Of a stretch of 10,355 bases of DNA, positions 1 to 5,828 are shown one piece after another. Below the pieces are notes generated by a model. The model ran no database searches. It worked only from the letters and a program-made list of their open reading frames with translations, and had not been told where the DNA came from. Source of the DNA: Chlamydiae bacterium RIFCSPHIGHO2_12_FULL_27_8 (GTDB lineage Bacteria; Chlamydiota; Chlamydiia; Chlamydiales; SM23-39); the NCBI GenBank assembly GCA_001796155.1, contig MGLU01000008.1:1440-11794 (forward strand), in the 5' to 3' direction. Both the position numbers and the translations under genes were made by a program. Position 1 is the first letter of the stretch. The number at the start of each line of letters is the position of its first letter.

Positions 1-354
1 CTGTGTTTCTACATCAACTATTTGGGATAGAAAAATTCTATCAAAGGATGGGTTTTGACAAATAAAAATTGCGTTTTCATTTGATAATTTAAATTTTTTA
101 AAATTAACTAAAATATCTTTTAAAATTTCTTTTTCAAATTTACCTTTTTTTACTTCATCATAAGTAAAGCCATTAACCTTAAGGCTTTCCATGTTACTTT
201 TTTCAAATGTTTTTTCATCTTGAAAAATTACAGAATGATATGAGCTTATTTCCGTGCCGGTTAATAAATCTATTACTGTATACGCCACTTCAATTAACCT
301 GTGAACTTTTGGATCAAGACCGTTCGCTTCAGTATCTAAAAATATACCAAACAT
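1..354 (-). CDS. DEDDh-family 3'-5' exonuclease (oligoribonuclease / DnaQ-like), 3' end outside window
   Basis: The minus frame starts at ATG 354 and stays open for 118 codons to the window edge, so the C-terminal part is missing. Residues 6-9 read LDTE, the DxE of motif ExoI (D7, E9). Residues 101-106 read NPSFDR, matching motif ExoII with D105. ExoIII and the HxAxxD end of the fold lie beyond the window. A Shine-Dalgarno AAGGGG (minus strand, 361-366) sits about six bases upstream of the ATG. Enzymes of this fold remove 3' nucleotides from DNA or RNA using two metal ions. The sequence does not show whether this one is an oligoribonuclease, a proofreading subunit or another exonuclease. It is divergent from nusB across a 130-base AT-rich gap. 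The family call is firm; substrate and gene name are not. Confidence 0.8.
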   Translation of the reverse strand, partial: MFGIFLDTEANGLDPKVHRLIEVAYTVIDLLTGTEISSYHSVIFQDEKTFEKSNMESLKVNGFTYDEVKKGKFEKEILKDILVNFKKFKLSNENAIFICQNPSFDRIFLSQIVDVETQ

Positions 355-452
355 TTTTACCCCTTAAAAGGTTATTGTTTAAATATTTTTTTTAAATATT
401 CAAGAAAAATATTTTTTTAAAAAATGTTTATTTAGAAAATAAGGTAGTATTG

Positions 453-461
453 TGTTATATT
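453..461 (+). promoter_or_regulatory. extended -10 promoter for nusB operon
   Basis: TG at 453-454, one base, then TATATT at 456-461 forms an extended -10. No convincing -35 is seen (TTTAGA at 431 is too far). The expected start near 468 gives a leader of about 16 bases with AAGG at 475-478 ahead of ATG 484. Confidence 0.45.
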
Positions 462-483
462 CTTACGTAAAAAAAAGGTTTTT

Positions 484-897
484 ATGGCTTTGCCTATCAG
501 AAAAAAAAGAGAAGCAATTTTTCAAATTTTGTATTCTCATAATTTTTTAGAGGTTGATAAGGAAGTTTTTATGCCTTTTTTAATGGATGAATTAAAAACT
601 ACAAAAAAAAATGTTTTTTTAATTTTTGAATATTTTTCTAATCTTTTAAAAAATCTTCAATTTATTGATTCAAATATTGAGAAACATTCCACTTCATATG
701 ATTTTACTAGAATATCTAAAGTAGAATTAAGTATATTAAGATTAGCAGTAAACGAAGTTTTATTTGATGCACTGCCAATAAAAATTGCCGTGAGCGAAGC
801 TCTGCGATTAACAAAAAAATTTGCAAATGCTCAAAGCATTACATATATTAATGCTGTGCTAGACTCGATTTATAAAGATGAATATAGAACAAAATAA
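484..897 (+). CDS. nusB: transcription antitermination factor NusB
   Basis: The 137-residue length is typical of NusB. The N-terminal helix REAIFQILYS (9-18) matches the family's start. The C-terminal half carries the most conserved stretch: RISKVELSILRLAVNE (76-91), then PIKIAVSEALRLTKKF (98-113) and an INAVLDSIYK end (122-131). NusB is an all-helical RNA-binding protein. With S10 (NusE) it binds boxA of nascent rRNA and supports antitermination and rRNA maturation. The ATG at 484 has AAGG five bases upstream and leaves no room for a longer protein. It is the first gene of an operon with murB, whose start lies 20 bases inside the nusB end. This coupling is compact but does not imply a shared pathway. 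Confidence 0.95.
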   Translation: MALPIRKKREAIFQILYSHNFLEVDKEVFMPFLMDELKTTKKNVFLIFEYFSNLLKNLQFIDSNIEKHSTSYDFTRISKVELSILRLAVNEVLFDALPIKIAVSEALRLTKKFANAQSITYINAVLDSIYKDEYRTK

Positions 898-1729
898 ACC
901 TTTAAAAGATCTTACAACTTTTAAAATTGGCGGGAATGCGGATTATTTTATTTCTATAAATCATTATGACGATATTAAAAAAGCAGTTTTCTTTGCAAAA
1001 AAAAATAATTTAAAAACTTTTATTTTGGGAAAAGGTTCTAATATTATTTTTGATTCTAAAGGTTTTAACGGTCTTGTAATTCATGTAAATATAGATTTTT
1101 GCAAATTATATAATAACAATCTAATAGTTGGTGCCGGTTATAGTTTTCCTCTTCTTGGTCATATAACTGCAAAAAATGATTTAGGTGGATTGGAATTTGC
1201 AAAAGGAGTACCGGGAAGTGTTGGCGGTGCTATTTTTATGAATGCGTCTGCATTTGGTCAAAATGTTTCTGACTCTCTTATTTCCGTTCAATGTTTAACT
1301 GAGAATAACCAAATTGTTAATTTGAAAAAAAATGAGTGTAATTTTGAATATAGAGATTCTATTTTTCAAAAAAATAAAATGATTATTTTATCTGCAAGAT
1401 TTTTACTTCAAAATAATAATGATGCTTTGAAAATACAAAAAGAGATGCTCGATAAAAAACTATTAAATCAGCCTTTAAATGAAAGAAATGCAGGTTGTAT
1501 TTTTAAAAATCCAAAAGATACTTCTGCAAGAAAAATAATAGAAAGTTGCGATTTATTAAACTGTCAAGTGGGGGGTGCTAAAATTTCATTAAAGCATGCT
1601 AATTTTATTATTAATGAAAATGAGGCTTCTTCAGATGATGTTTTAAATTTGATAAAACATGTAAAGCAGGTAGTATTTGAAAAAACTAAAATTAACTTAT
1701 ATGAAGAAGTAAAATATATACCTTATTAG
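878..1729 (+). CDS. murB: UDP-N-acetylenolpyruvoylglucosamine reductase MurB
   Basis: The 283-residue FAD flavoenzyme reduces UDP-GlcNAc-enolpyruvate to UDP-MurNAc with NADPH, the second committed step of peptidoglycan precursor synthesis in the cytoplasm. The FAD domain shows TTFKIGGNADYF (13-24), GKGSN (51-55) and GVPGSVGGA (110-118). Catalytic candidates are R159 in YRDS, C207 in NAGCIFKNP at the proton-donor position (Ser in E. coli MurB), and E277 in the C-terminal EEVKYI. Length and the absence of the extra C-terminal loop fit the shorter type II enzymes. The ATG at 878 overlaps nusB by 20 bases and has no clear Shine-Dalgarno, so translation is probably coupled to nusB. The organism therefore probably makes, or recently made, peptidoglycan. 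It ends in TAG, whereas most core neighbours end in TAA. Confidence 0.96.
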   Translation: MNIEQNKPLKDLTTFKIGGNADYFISINHYDDIKKAVFFAKKNNLKTFILGKGSNIIFDSKGFNGLVIHVNIDFCKLYNNNLIVGAGYSFPLLGHITAKNDLGGLEFAKGVPGSVGGAIFMNASAFGQNVSDSLISVQCLTENNQIVNLKKNECNFEYRDSIFQKNKMIILSARFLLQNNNDALKIQKEMLDKKLLNQPLNERNAGCIFKNPKDTSARKIIESCDLLNCQVGGAKISLKHANFIINENEASSDDVLNLIKHVKQVVFEKTKINLYEEVKYIPY

Positions 1730-1736
1730 GATTAAA

Positions 1737-2561
1737 ATGAGCTTTAAAGCAGATATGCATATGCATAGTTATTTTTCAGACGGCACCAATTCTCCAAAAG
1801 ATTTGATTGCACTTGCTAAAAAAAATAATATAAATGCCATATCTATTACTGACCATGATACAGTAGCGGGCTACAATAAAAACCTTTTTACTTTTGCTAA
1901 AAAAAATGATGTTATTTTAATTGCAGGTTCTGAAATTTCATCTGAGTTTATGAATGAATCTATTCATATTTTAGCATACAACTTTGATTTAAAAAATATA
2001 GTCTTTTTAAATTTTTTAAAAGAAATCCAAAAAAGAAAAAAAGAAAGAAATAAAGAGATTTTAAAAAAACTTCAAAAATATAATATTGAAATTTCCCTTC
2101 AAGAATTATATGAATTTGCTCTTTCAAAAGGTGTGTCGAAAACTGTTGTTGGAAGACCTCATATTTCAATGCTTATGAAAGAAAAAAAATATATTTCTAC
2201 TATTCAGGAAGCTTTTGATAAATATTTTAGAGATAATGGACCATGTTATGTTTCCGGTCTTAGGTTCTCTGCCGAAGAAGTGATTAAAATAATACATCAA
2301 GCAAATGGAAAAGCTTTTATAGCTCATCCTCATTTAATCTCACAAAAAGCCTTTAAAAAATTAATTAACCTTCCTTTTGATGGAATTGAAGTATACTATT
2401 CAAAGCTTTTTTTACATATTGAAACTCAATTTTTGAAAAAAGCAAAAGAAAAAAAGCTTTTAATTTCAGGCGGATCTGATTTTCATGGAGATTTGAAGCC
2501 TCATATAAGCCTTGGCTGTTCATGGGTTGATGAAGAAGCTTTTAATAAAATTATTAATTAA
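1737..2561 (+). CDS. PHP-domain metal-dependent phosphoesterase (YciV/TrpH-like)
   Basis: The 274-residue protein is almost entirely one PHP domain. Metal-site residues appear in family order: H8 and H10 (DMHMHS), D15, D39-H40 (TDHD), E66 (GSEIS), H77, H142 (GRPHIS), H197 (AHP), D248 and H250 (GSDFHG). Relatives such as E. coli YciV (RNase AM) remove 5' nucleotides from RNA, and related proteins hydrolyse 3',5'-bisphosphonucleotides, so a role in RNA or nucleotide turnover is likely. A DNA polymerase PHP role is unlikely because there is no polymerase part. The start ATG 1737 lies 7 bases after the murB stop, with AGGA (1728-1731) overlapping that stop, so it is third in the nusB-murB operon. 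Its end overlaps the convergent methyltransferase by 4 bases. The exact substrate is not determinable. Confidence 0.9.
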   Translation: MSFKADMHMHSYFSDGTNSPKDLIALAKKNNINAISITDHDTVAGYNKNLFTFAKKNDVILIAGSEISSEFMNESIHILAYNFDLKNIVFLNFLKEIQKRKKERNKEILKKLQKYNIEISLQELYEFALSKGVSKTVVGRPHISMLMKEKKYISTIQEAFDKYFRDNGPCYVSGLRFSAEEVIKIIHQANGKAFIAHPHLISQKAFKKLINLPFDGIEVYYSKLFLHIETQFLKKAKEKKLLISGGSDFHGDLKPHISLGCSWVDEEAFNKIIN

Positions 2562-3121
2562 TATTTTTTTTCTATCCAAAAAAGAGAAGGGGCATTTTTT
2601 TTATTGATCCATTTCTGATAAGAGACCGAAAATTTTTTATAATTTAGAGTTTCTAAAAATTTTAATATTTTTTTTTCTTCTTTCAGGCCTTCTTCATGTC
2701 CCGGGTAAGCTGTAATACAAATAGCTCCAATTTCATCTAATATATCTAAAGCTGAATTTATGCTTTTTATAGTTGAAGAACTTTTTGTAACAATTTTTTT
2801 ATCCGAACCGGGAAGGTAACCTAGGTTGTAAATTATAAATTGAACTTTTTTAAAAATATGTTTTGAAAAGTCTTCATGTGATGCTAAAAAAAAGGTTATA
2901 TTCTTTTTGTCTTTCAAATATTTTTTACTATTTTCAATTGCTTCTTTTTGAATATCAAATGAAAATACTTGGCCATTTTTTAAAATATCACTTAAAAATA
3001 AAGAGTCGAAACCATTGCCTAAAGTTGCATCTATAGCTAAAAAATCATCTTTTAAAAAATTTTTAATTAAAATTTTTGCAACTTTTAAATGAGGAGAAAA
3101 TTTAAAATTAATTTTTTGCAT
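2558..3121 (-). CDS. mnmM: class I SAM-dependent methyltransferase, MnmM/YtqB family
   Basis: This 187-residue Rossmann-fold methyltransferase has the SAM motif DATLGNGFDS (31-40), an acidic FDIQ (55-58), NLGYLPGSDK (99-108) and YPGHEEG (139-145). This combination and length are those of the YtqB family (Pfam 'putative rRNA methylase'). Members were shown in Bacillus and Staphylococcus to methylate 5-aminomethyl-2-thiouridine at the tRNA wobble position (MnmM). The tRNA role here is inferred from family. It is encoded opposite to its neighbours, and its TAA shares bases with the PHP stop, leaving no room for a terminator between the convergent genes. ATG 3121 agrees with family N-termini, but no Shine-Dalgarno precedes it and a TATAAT lies only seven bases upstream, so the mRNA may be leaderless. 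Confidence 0.85.
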   Translation of the reverse strand: MQKINFKFSPHLKVAKILIKNFLKDDFLAIDATLGNGFDSLFLSDILKNGQVFSFDIQKEAIENSKKYLKDKKNITFFLASHEDFSKHIFKKVQFIIYNLGYLPGSDKKIVTKSSSTIKSINSALDILDEIGAICITAYPGHEEGLKEEKKILKFLETLNYKKFSVSYQKWINKKNAPSLFWIEKKY

Positions 3122-3127
3122 GCAAAC

Positions 3128-3133
3128 ATTATA
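3128..3133 (-). promoter_or_regulatory. -10 box of the methyltransferase gene, abutting its start codon
   Basis: Minus-strand TATAAT (3133 to 3128) predicts a transcription start at about 3121, the A of the start codon. A TTGAAT at 3160-3155 is 21 bases away, too far for a standard -35. The divergent tRNA-Val promoter overlaps this stretch. Confidence 0.4.
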
Positions 3134-3140
3134 TCATATA

Positions 3141-3170
3141 TTGATTTTAAACTTATTCAATATATATAAT
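3141..3170 (+). promoter_or_regulatory. promoter of tRNA-Val
   Basis: -35 TTGATT (3141-3146), an 18-base spacer and a perfect -10 TATAAT (3165-3170) predict a start near 3177, seven bases before the mature tRNA 5' end at 3184. Confidence 0.7.
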
Positions 3171-3183
3171 TTAATAAAATTAA

Positions 3184-3257
3184 GGGATATTAGCTCAGTT
3201 GGTTAGAGCGCCACGTTGACATCGTGGAGGTCAGCTGTTCGAGTCAGCTATATCCCA
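3184..3257 (+). tRNA. tRNA-Val (anticodon GAC)
   Basis: A full cloverleaf of 74 bases. The acceptor GGGATAT pairs with ATATCCC (3250-3256), with discriminator A at 3257. The D stem is GCTC/GAGC, the anticodon stem CCACG/CGTGG closes loop TTGACAT with anticodon GAC at 3218-3220, and the T stem AGCTG/CAGCT has loop TTCGAGT. The CCA end is not encoded, so it must be added by tRNA nucleotidyltransferase. A run of T from 3259 may end transcription. Confidence 0.95.
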
Positions 3258-3338
3258 ATTTTTTTTTTAAATATATATACTTTTATAAAAATTAAATTTG
3301 GTTTACATTAGAAACTGCTTTTAAATTATATAAAAGTC

Positions 3339-3347
3339 TGGTAGAAT
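3339..3347 (+). promoter_or_regulatory. extended -10 promoter for the infC operon
   Basis: TG (3339-3340), G, TAGAAT (3342-3347) is an extended -10 just before a long T run. The predicted start near 3354 gives a leader of about 27 bases before infC. That is too short for the long L20-type leader known from some other species. No good -35 is seen. Confidence 0.4.
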
Positions 3348-3366
3348 TTTTTTTTATATTTATATT

Positions 3367-3386
3367 GGAAGGATTTAAACATTTTG
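3367..3386 (+). promoter_or_regulatory. Shine-Dalgarno and tandem non-ATG start codons of infC
   Basis: GGAAGGA (3367-3373), seven bases, then ATT-TTG in frame. No ATG is available near the conserved N-terminus. The spacing favours ATT, the codon linked to IF-3 autoregulation. Confidence 0.6.
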
Positions 3387-3890
3387 AGAATAAATAGGCA
3401 GATAAGGGCAGATAAAGTAAGGCTAATTTCTGAAGATGGAAGTCAGCTTGGAGTAGTGTCGGTTAGAGAAGCCTTGGCAATGGCTGAAGAGGCTGATCTT
3501 GATTTAGTTGAAATTGCACCAAATGCAGAACCTCCGGTATGTAAAATAATAAATTTTAGTAAGTTTAGATATCAGCAGATAAAAAAAGAGAAAGAAAGTA
3601 AAAAATCGCAACACCAGGTAAAAATAAAAGAGATCAAATTTAAACCGAATATTGACACTCATGATTTTTTAACAAAAGAAAAGCATGCAAGGGAATTTAT
3701 TGAAAAGGGATATAAGGTTAGAATTTCTTGTGTTTTTAAAGGTAGGGAAATGCTCCATACTCAATTGGGCGAGAATGTTGTGAAAAAACTGATTGAAGAT
3801 TTAAAAGATATTGCAATTGTTGAGTCGCCGGCAAAACTTTTTGGAAGAAGTATTACTTCAGTAATTGCACCGATTGCAAAAAAACGTTAA
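3381..3890 (+). CDS. infC: translation initiation factor IF-3
   Basis: IF-3 binds the 30S subunit, checks the start codon and initiator tRNA, and prevents early 50S joining. The N-domain starts [17 protein letters not shown] (3-19 counted from TTG) and runs to [14 protein letters not shown] (42-55). A Lys/Glu-rich linker (about 64-80) leads to the C-domain with [15 protein letters not shown] (81-95) and the [10 protein letters not shown] end. The start is notable: ATT (3381) and TTG (3384) are adjacent and in frame. GGAAGGA (3367-3373) lies 7 bases before ATT and 10 before TTG. Because infC in many bacteria uses a rare AUU-type codon that lets IF-3 repress its own translation, I choose ATT (169 residues); TTG would give 168. 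It is first in the conserved infC-rpmI-rplT cluster, and its stop touches the rpmI Shine-Dalgarno. Confidence 0.95.
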   Translation: MLRINRQIRADKVRLISEDGSQLGVVSVREALAMAEEADLDLVEIAPNAEPPVCKIINFSKFRYQQIKKEKESKKSQHQVKIKEIKFKPNIDTHDFLTKEKHAREFIEKGYKVRISCVFKGREMLHTQLGENVVKKLIEDLKDIAIVESPAKLFGRSITSVIAPIAKKR

Positions 3891-3903
3891 GGGAGAAAAT
3901 CAA

Positions 3904-4110
3904 GTGGCTAAAGTAAAAATTAAAACAAAAAAGGCTGTAGCAGCACGTTTTAAAGTTACAAAAAGTGGTAAATTGAAAAGAACTAGACCGGGTAGAAGGC
4001 ATATTCTTACTAAAAAAAGTTCAAATCGTAAACGTAAACTTAGAAAAAAAGTTATTTACGATTCAGGAATATTTAAAACTTATGAAAATCTGCTTGGGTT
4101 AAGAAAATAA
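3904..4110 (+). CDS. rpmI: 50S ribosomal protein L35
   Basis: The 68-residue, strongly basic protein has the family features: [16 protein letters not shown] near the N-terminus, [10 protein letters not shown] in the middle and a KKVIYDSG segment near the end. Its length is close to the usual 65. The frame is open upstream into infC, but the proper start is GTG 3904. GGGAG (3891-3895) begins right after the infC TAA and lies eight bases before it, and the resulting N-terminus ([12 protein letters not shown]) matches the family. L35 is a small 50S subunit protein. It lies between infC and rplT, the usual order. Confidence 0.96.
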   Translation: MAKVKIKTKKAVAARFKVTKSGKLKRTRPGRRHILTKKSSNRKRKLRKKVIYDSGIFKTYENLLGLRK

Positions 4111-4131
4111 AATTATAATTGGAGAATAAAA

Positions 4132-4491
4132 ATGTCTAGAGCAACGTGTGCTGTTTCTTCAAGAGAAAGAAGAAAGCGTGTTTTAAAATTAGCAAAAGGC
4201 TTTTATGGTGATAGAAAAAACCATATTCGTCTTACTAAAGATGCTGTAATGAAAGCACTTGCTTATAACTATATTCATAGAAAGCAGAAGAAAAGAAATT
4301 TTAGAAGTCTTTGGATTACTAGAATTAGTATTGCTGCAAAAATAAATGGAATTAGTTATAGTAAGCTTTTATGCGGATTGACAAGAGCGAAATGTTTAAT
4401 AAACAGAAAAATTTTAGCAGAACTTGCTATGTCAGAGCCGGCAACATTTACAGTAATAGTAAATGAAGCTAAAAAAGCTTTAATTGCTTAA
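4132..4491 (+). CDS. rplT: 50S ribosomal protein L20
   Basis: The 119-residue protein is standard for L20, which binds 23S rRNA early and is needed for 50S assembly. Conserved segments are VLKLAKGFYGDRKNHIR (17-33), RKQKKRNFRSLWITRI (50-65) and INGISYSKLLCGL (71-83). The start is given by GGAG (4121-4124) seven bases before ATG 4132. In several bacteria L20 represses the infC-rpmI-rplT operon by binding a leader or intercistronic RNA that mimics 23S rRNA; I see no such structure in the short leader here. The N-terminal MSRATCAVSS differs from the common MARVKRGV but keeps the basic extension. Confidence 0.97.
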   Translation: MSRATCAVSSRERRKRVLKLAKGFYGDRKNHIRLTKDAVMKALAYNYIHRKQKKRNFRSLWITRISIAAKINGISYSKLLCGLTRAKCLINRKILAELAMSEPATFTVIVNEAKKALIA

Positions 4492-4498
4492 ATAAAAT

Positions 4499-5530
4499 AT
4501 GACGTTAAATACTCAAATTTTAAAAATCAGAGAAAAATTTTTACATGAATATAAAGAAGTAAAAAATTCAAAAGATATTGAAAGATTAAAAATTGAGTAT
4601 TTAGGTAAAAAAGGTTTGCTGCAATCTTTGATGCTTTTTTTAAAGGATGCATCAACTGAGGAAAGACCTGTATTTGGAAAAGAAATAAACGAACTTAAGA
4701 ATGAAATTACTATTCAGCTTGAAAATGGCTTAATTTCCTTTCTATCTAAAGAAGAAGATAAAAAACTAAATAACGAAGAAATAGATGTAACGCTTCCCGG
4801 AAGAAAAAATTTCCAAGGAAGATTTCATCCTCTTACTCTTTTAATGAATGAAGTAATCGATATTTTTGTTTCAATGGGATTTGCTGTTGAGACAGGACCT
4901 GATGTAGATTCTGATTATTATAATTTTGAAGCTTTGAATTTTGCTAAGGATCATCCTGCAAGAGATATGCAGGATACATTTTATTTAAATGATGAAATGT
5001 TATTAAGAACACATACTTCGAATGTTCAAGTGAGAGTAATGGAAAAATTCAAACCGCCTATTAGATGTATTGCACCCGGGAAATGTTTTAGAAATGAAAA
5101 CATTTCATCCCGATCTCATGTTTTTTTTCATCAAGTCGAAATGTTTTATATAGATGAAAAAGTTACTTTTGCATCTCTACTTGCAACTATGGATGAATTT
5201 TGTTCCAAACTATTTAAAAAAAAGATAGAGACAAGATTTAGACCTTCATATTTCCCTTTTGTTGAACCCGGAATGGAAGGTGATATAAAATGCATAATAT
5301 GTTCCGGACAAGGCTGCAAAGTCTGTAAACACAGCGGATGGCTTGAAGTTTTCGGTGCCGGTATGATTCATCCTGAAGTTTTGAAATCAGGCGGGATAGA
5401 TCCGGAAAAATATACAGGTTTTGCTGCAGGTCTCGGCATTGAAAGACTTGCAATGTTAATGTACAATATTAAAGATATAAGATATTTCACCCAAAACGAT
5501 TTAAAATTTTTACAGCAATTTGACTTGTAA
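4499..5530 (+). CDS. pheS: phenylalanyl-tRNA synthetase alpha subunit
   Basis: The 343-residue class II synthetase alpha subunit works with PheT as an alpha2beta2 enzyme charging tRNA-Phe. An N-terminal coiled-coil tRNA-binding arm (about 1-90) is followed by GRFHPL (107-112), motif 2 FRNENISSRSHVFFHQVE (197-214) and motif 3 GFAAGLGIERLAML (307-320). Between them, C265, C268, C273 and C276 in CxxC-x4-CxxC spacing form a likely zinc site, also seen in other PheS lineages. ATG 4499 is seven bases after the rplT stop with no Shine-Dalgarno, so translation is probably coupled to rplT. pheT does not follow: the next features are tRNA-Ser and the AbiE region. The beta subunit must lie outside the window. 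Confidence 0.97.
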   Translation: MTLNTQILKIREKFLHEYKEVKNSKDIERLKIEYLGKKGLLQSLMLFLKDASTEERPVFGKEINELKNEITIQLENGLISFLSKEEDKKLNNEEIDVTLPGRKNFQGRFHPLTLLMNEVIDIFVSMGFAVETGPDVDSDYYNFEALNFAKDHPARDMQDTFYLNDEMLLRTHTSNVQVRVMEKFKPPIRCIAPGKCFRNENISSRSHVFFHQVEMFYIDEKVTFASLLATMDEFCSKLFKKKIETRFRPSYFPFVEPGMEGDIKCIICSGQGCKVCKHSGWLEVFGAGMIHPEVLKSGGIDPEKYTGFAAGLGIERLAMLMYNIKDIRYFTQNDLKFLQQFDL

Positions 5531-5553
5531 AAATTCTGAAATATTTTTATTAT
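5525..5553 (+). promoter_or_regulatory. promoter of tRNA-Ser
   Basis: TTGTAA (5525-5530), a 17-base spacer and TATTAT (5548-5553). The -35 box includes the pheS stop codon. Predicted start is near 5560, eight bases before the tRNA. Confidence 0.55.
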
Positions 5554-5567
5554 ATTATTTTCTTTTT

Positions 5568-5652
5568 GGAAGAGTGGCAGAGCGGCCGATTGCGTCTGTC
5601 TTGAAAACAGAAGACCCGCAAGGGTCCGGGGGTTCGAATCCCTCCTCTTCCG
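5568..5652 (+). tRNA. tRNA-Ser (anticodon TGA)
   Basis: An 85-base tRNA with the long variable arm of the serine type (GACCC/GGGTC). The acceptor GGAAGAG pairs with CTCTTCC (5645-5651), discriminator G 5652. The anticodon stem TCTGT/ACAGA encloses CTTGAAA, anticodon TGA at 5602-5604, reading UCN codons. The T arm has GTTCGAATC. The CCA end is not encoded. The boundary with accessory DNA falls just after this gene, a common integration position. Confidence 0.95.
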
Positions 5653-5708
5653 AAGTTACTTATCTTAAATAGCTTGCGTTATTTGTCTTTATTTATTTCA
5701 TAAATAAA

Positions 5709-5729
5709 ACCCTAAATTAGGGTATTTTT
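5709..5729 (+). terminator. terminator-like hairpin after tRNA-Ser (left arm of palindrome)
   Basis: ACCCTAA/TTAGGGT (5709-5723) forms a short stem followed by ATTTTT. It could stop tRNA-Ser transcription. On the minus strand the same stem is followed by a TTTT run, so it may work both ways. Confidence 0.5.
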
Positions 5730-5738
5730 AATGAATTT

Positions 5739-5767
5739 ATTGTAATATAAGTATATTATTTGTACAA
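5739..5767 (-). promoter_or_regulatory. opposed promoter in the palindrome, reading toward tRNA-Ser
   Basis: Minus-strand TTGTAC (5767-5762), 17 bases, TACAAT (5744-5739). It mirrors the abiE promoter. No gene lies downstream on this strand, and the left-arm hairpin would end the transcript after a few dozen bases. Confidence 0.35.
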
Positions 5768-5768
5768 T
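5740..5768 (+). promoter_or_regulatory. abiE promoter with operator-like dyad in the spacer
   Basis: TTGTAA (5740-5745), exactly 17 bases, TACAAT (5763-5768). The dyad TAATATA-AG-TATATTA (5743-5758) fills most of the spacer, a natural repressor position. The predicted start near 5775 gives a leader of about 54 bases that includes the right-arm hairpin. Confidence 0.55.
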
Positions 5769-5776
5769 AAAGTCAT

Positions 5777-5800
5777 AAAAAGAGCCCCCTTTTAGGGTGC
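5777..5800 (-). terminator. hairpin in abiE leader; minus-strand terminator shape
   Basis: GCCCCCT/AGGGTGC (5784-5790 with 5794-5800, one mismatch, 3-base loop). On the minus strand it is followed by TCTTTTT; on the plus strand by CTTTTA. It could block leftward transcription or attenuate abiE. Confidence 0.4.
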
Positions 5801-5828
5801 CTTTTATGAAATAAATAAAGGCTGGTTT

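Larger units (their letters stand above)
5687..5820. repeat. 134-bp imperfect palindrome in front of abiE
   Basis: The outer 18 bases are perfect inverted repeats (5687-5704 and 5803-5820). Inside them, further matched blocks occur at equal distance from the centre (about 5753.5): ACCCTAAA (left) with its complement (right), a T-run/TGA block, and TTATTGTA (5737-5744) with TACAATAA (5763-5770). By eye about 46 of the outer 58 positions pair. Each arm also holds its own short hairpin, and the centre holds a 7+2+7 dyad TAATATA-AG-TATATTA (5743-5758). No target-site duplication is visible. It may be a palindromic mobile repeat, or the operator of abiE, since AbiEi proteins are known to bind inverted repeats at their own promoter. 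Confidence 0.7.

Noticed and set aside
207..395. 62-codon + strand frame opposite the exonuclease
   Set aside because: It is antisense to a frame with clear DEDDh motifs and has no Shine-Dalgarno or recognisable protein character.
2552..2571. Terminator between the convergent PHP and methyltransferase genes (TATTAATTAATA plus T run)
   Set aside because: The palindrome is only AT, has no loop without losing most pairs, and lies within coding sequence of both genes.
3865..3903. Longer rpmI starting at ATG 3865 inside infC
   Set aside because: The added residues do not belong to L35, and GTG 3904 has a proper Shine-Dalgarno and a family-like N-terminus.
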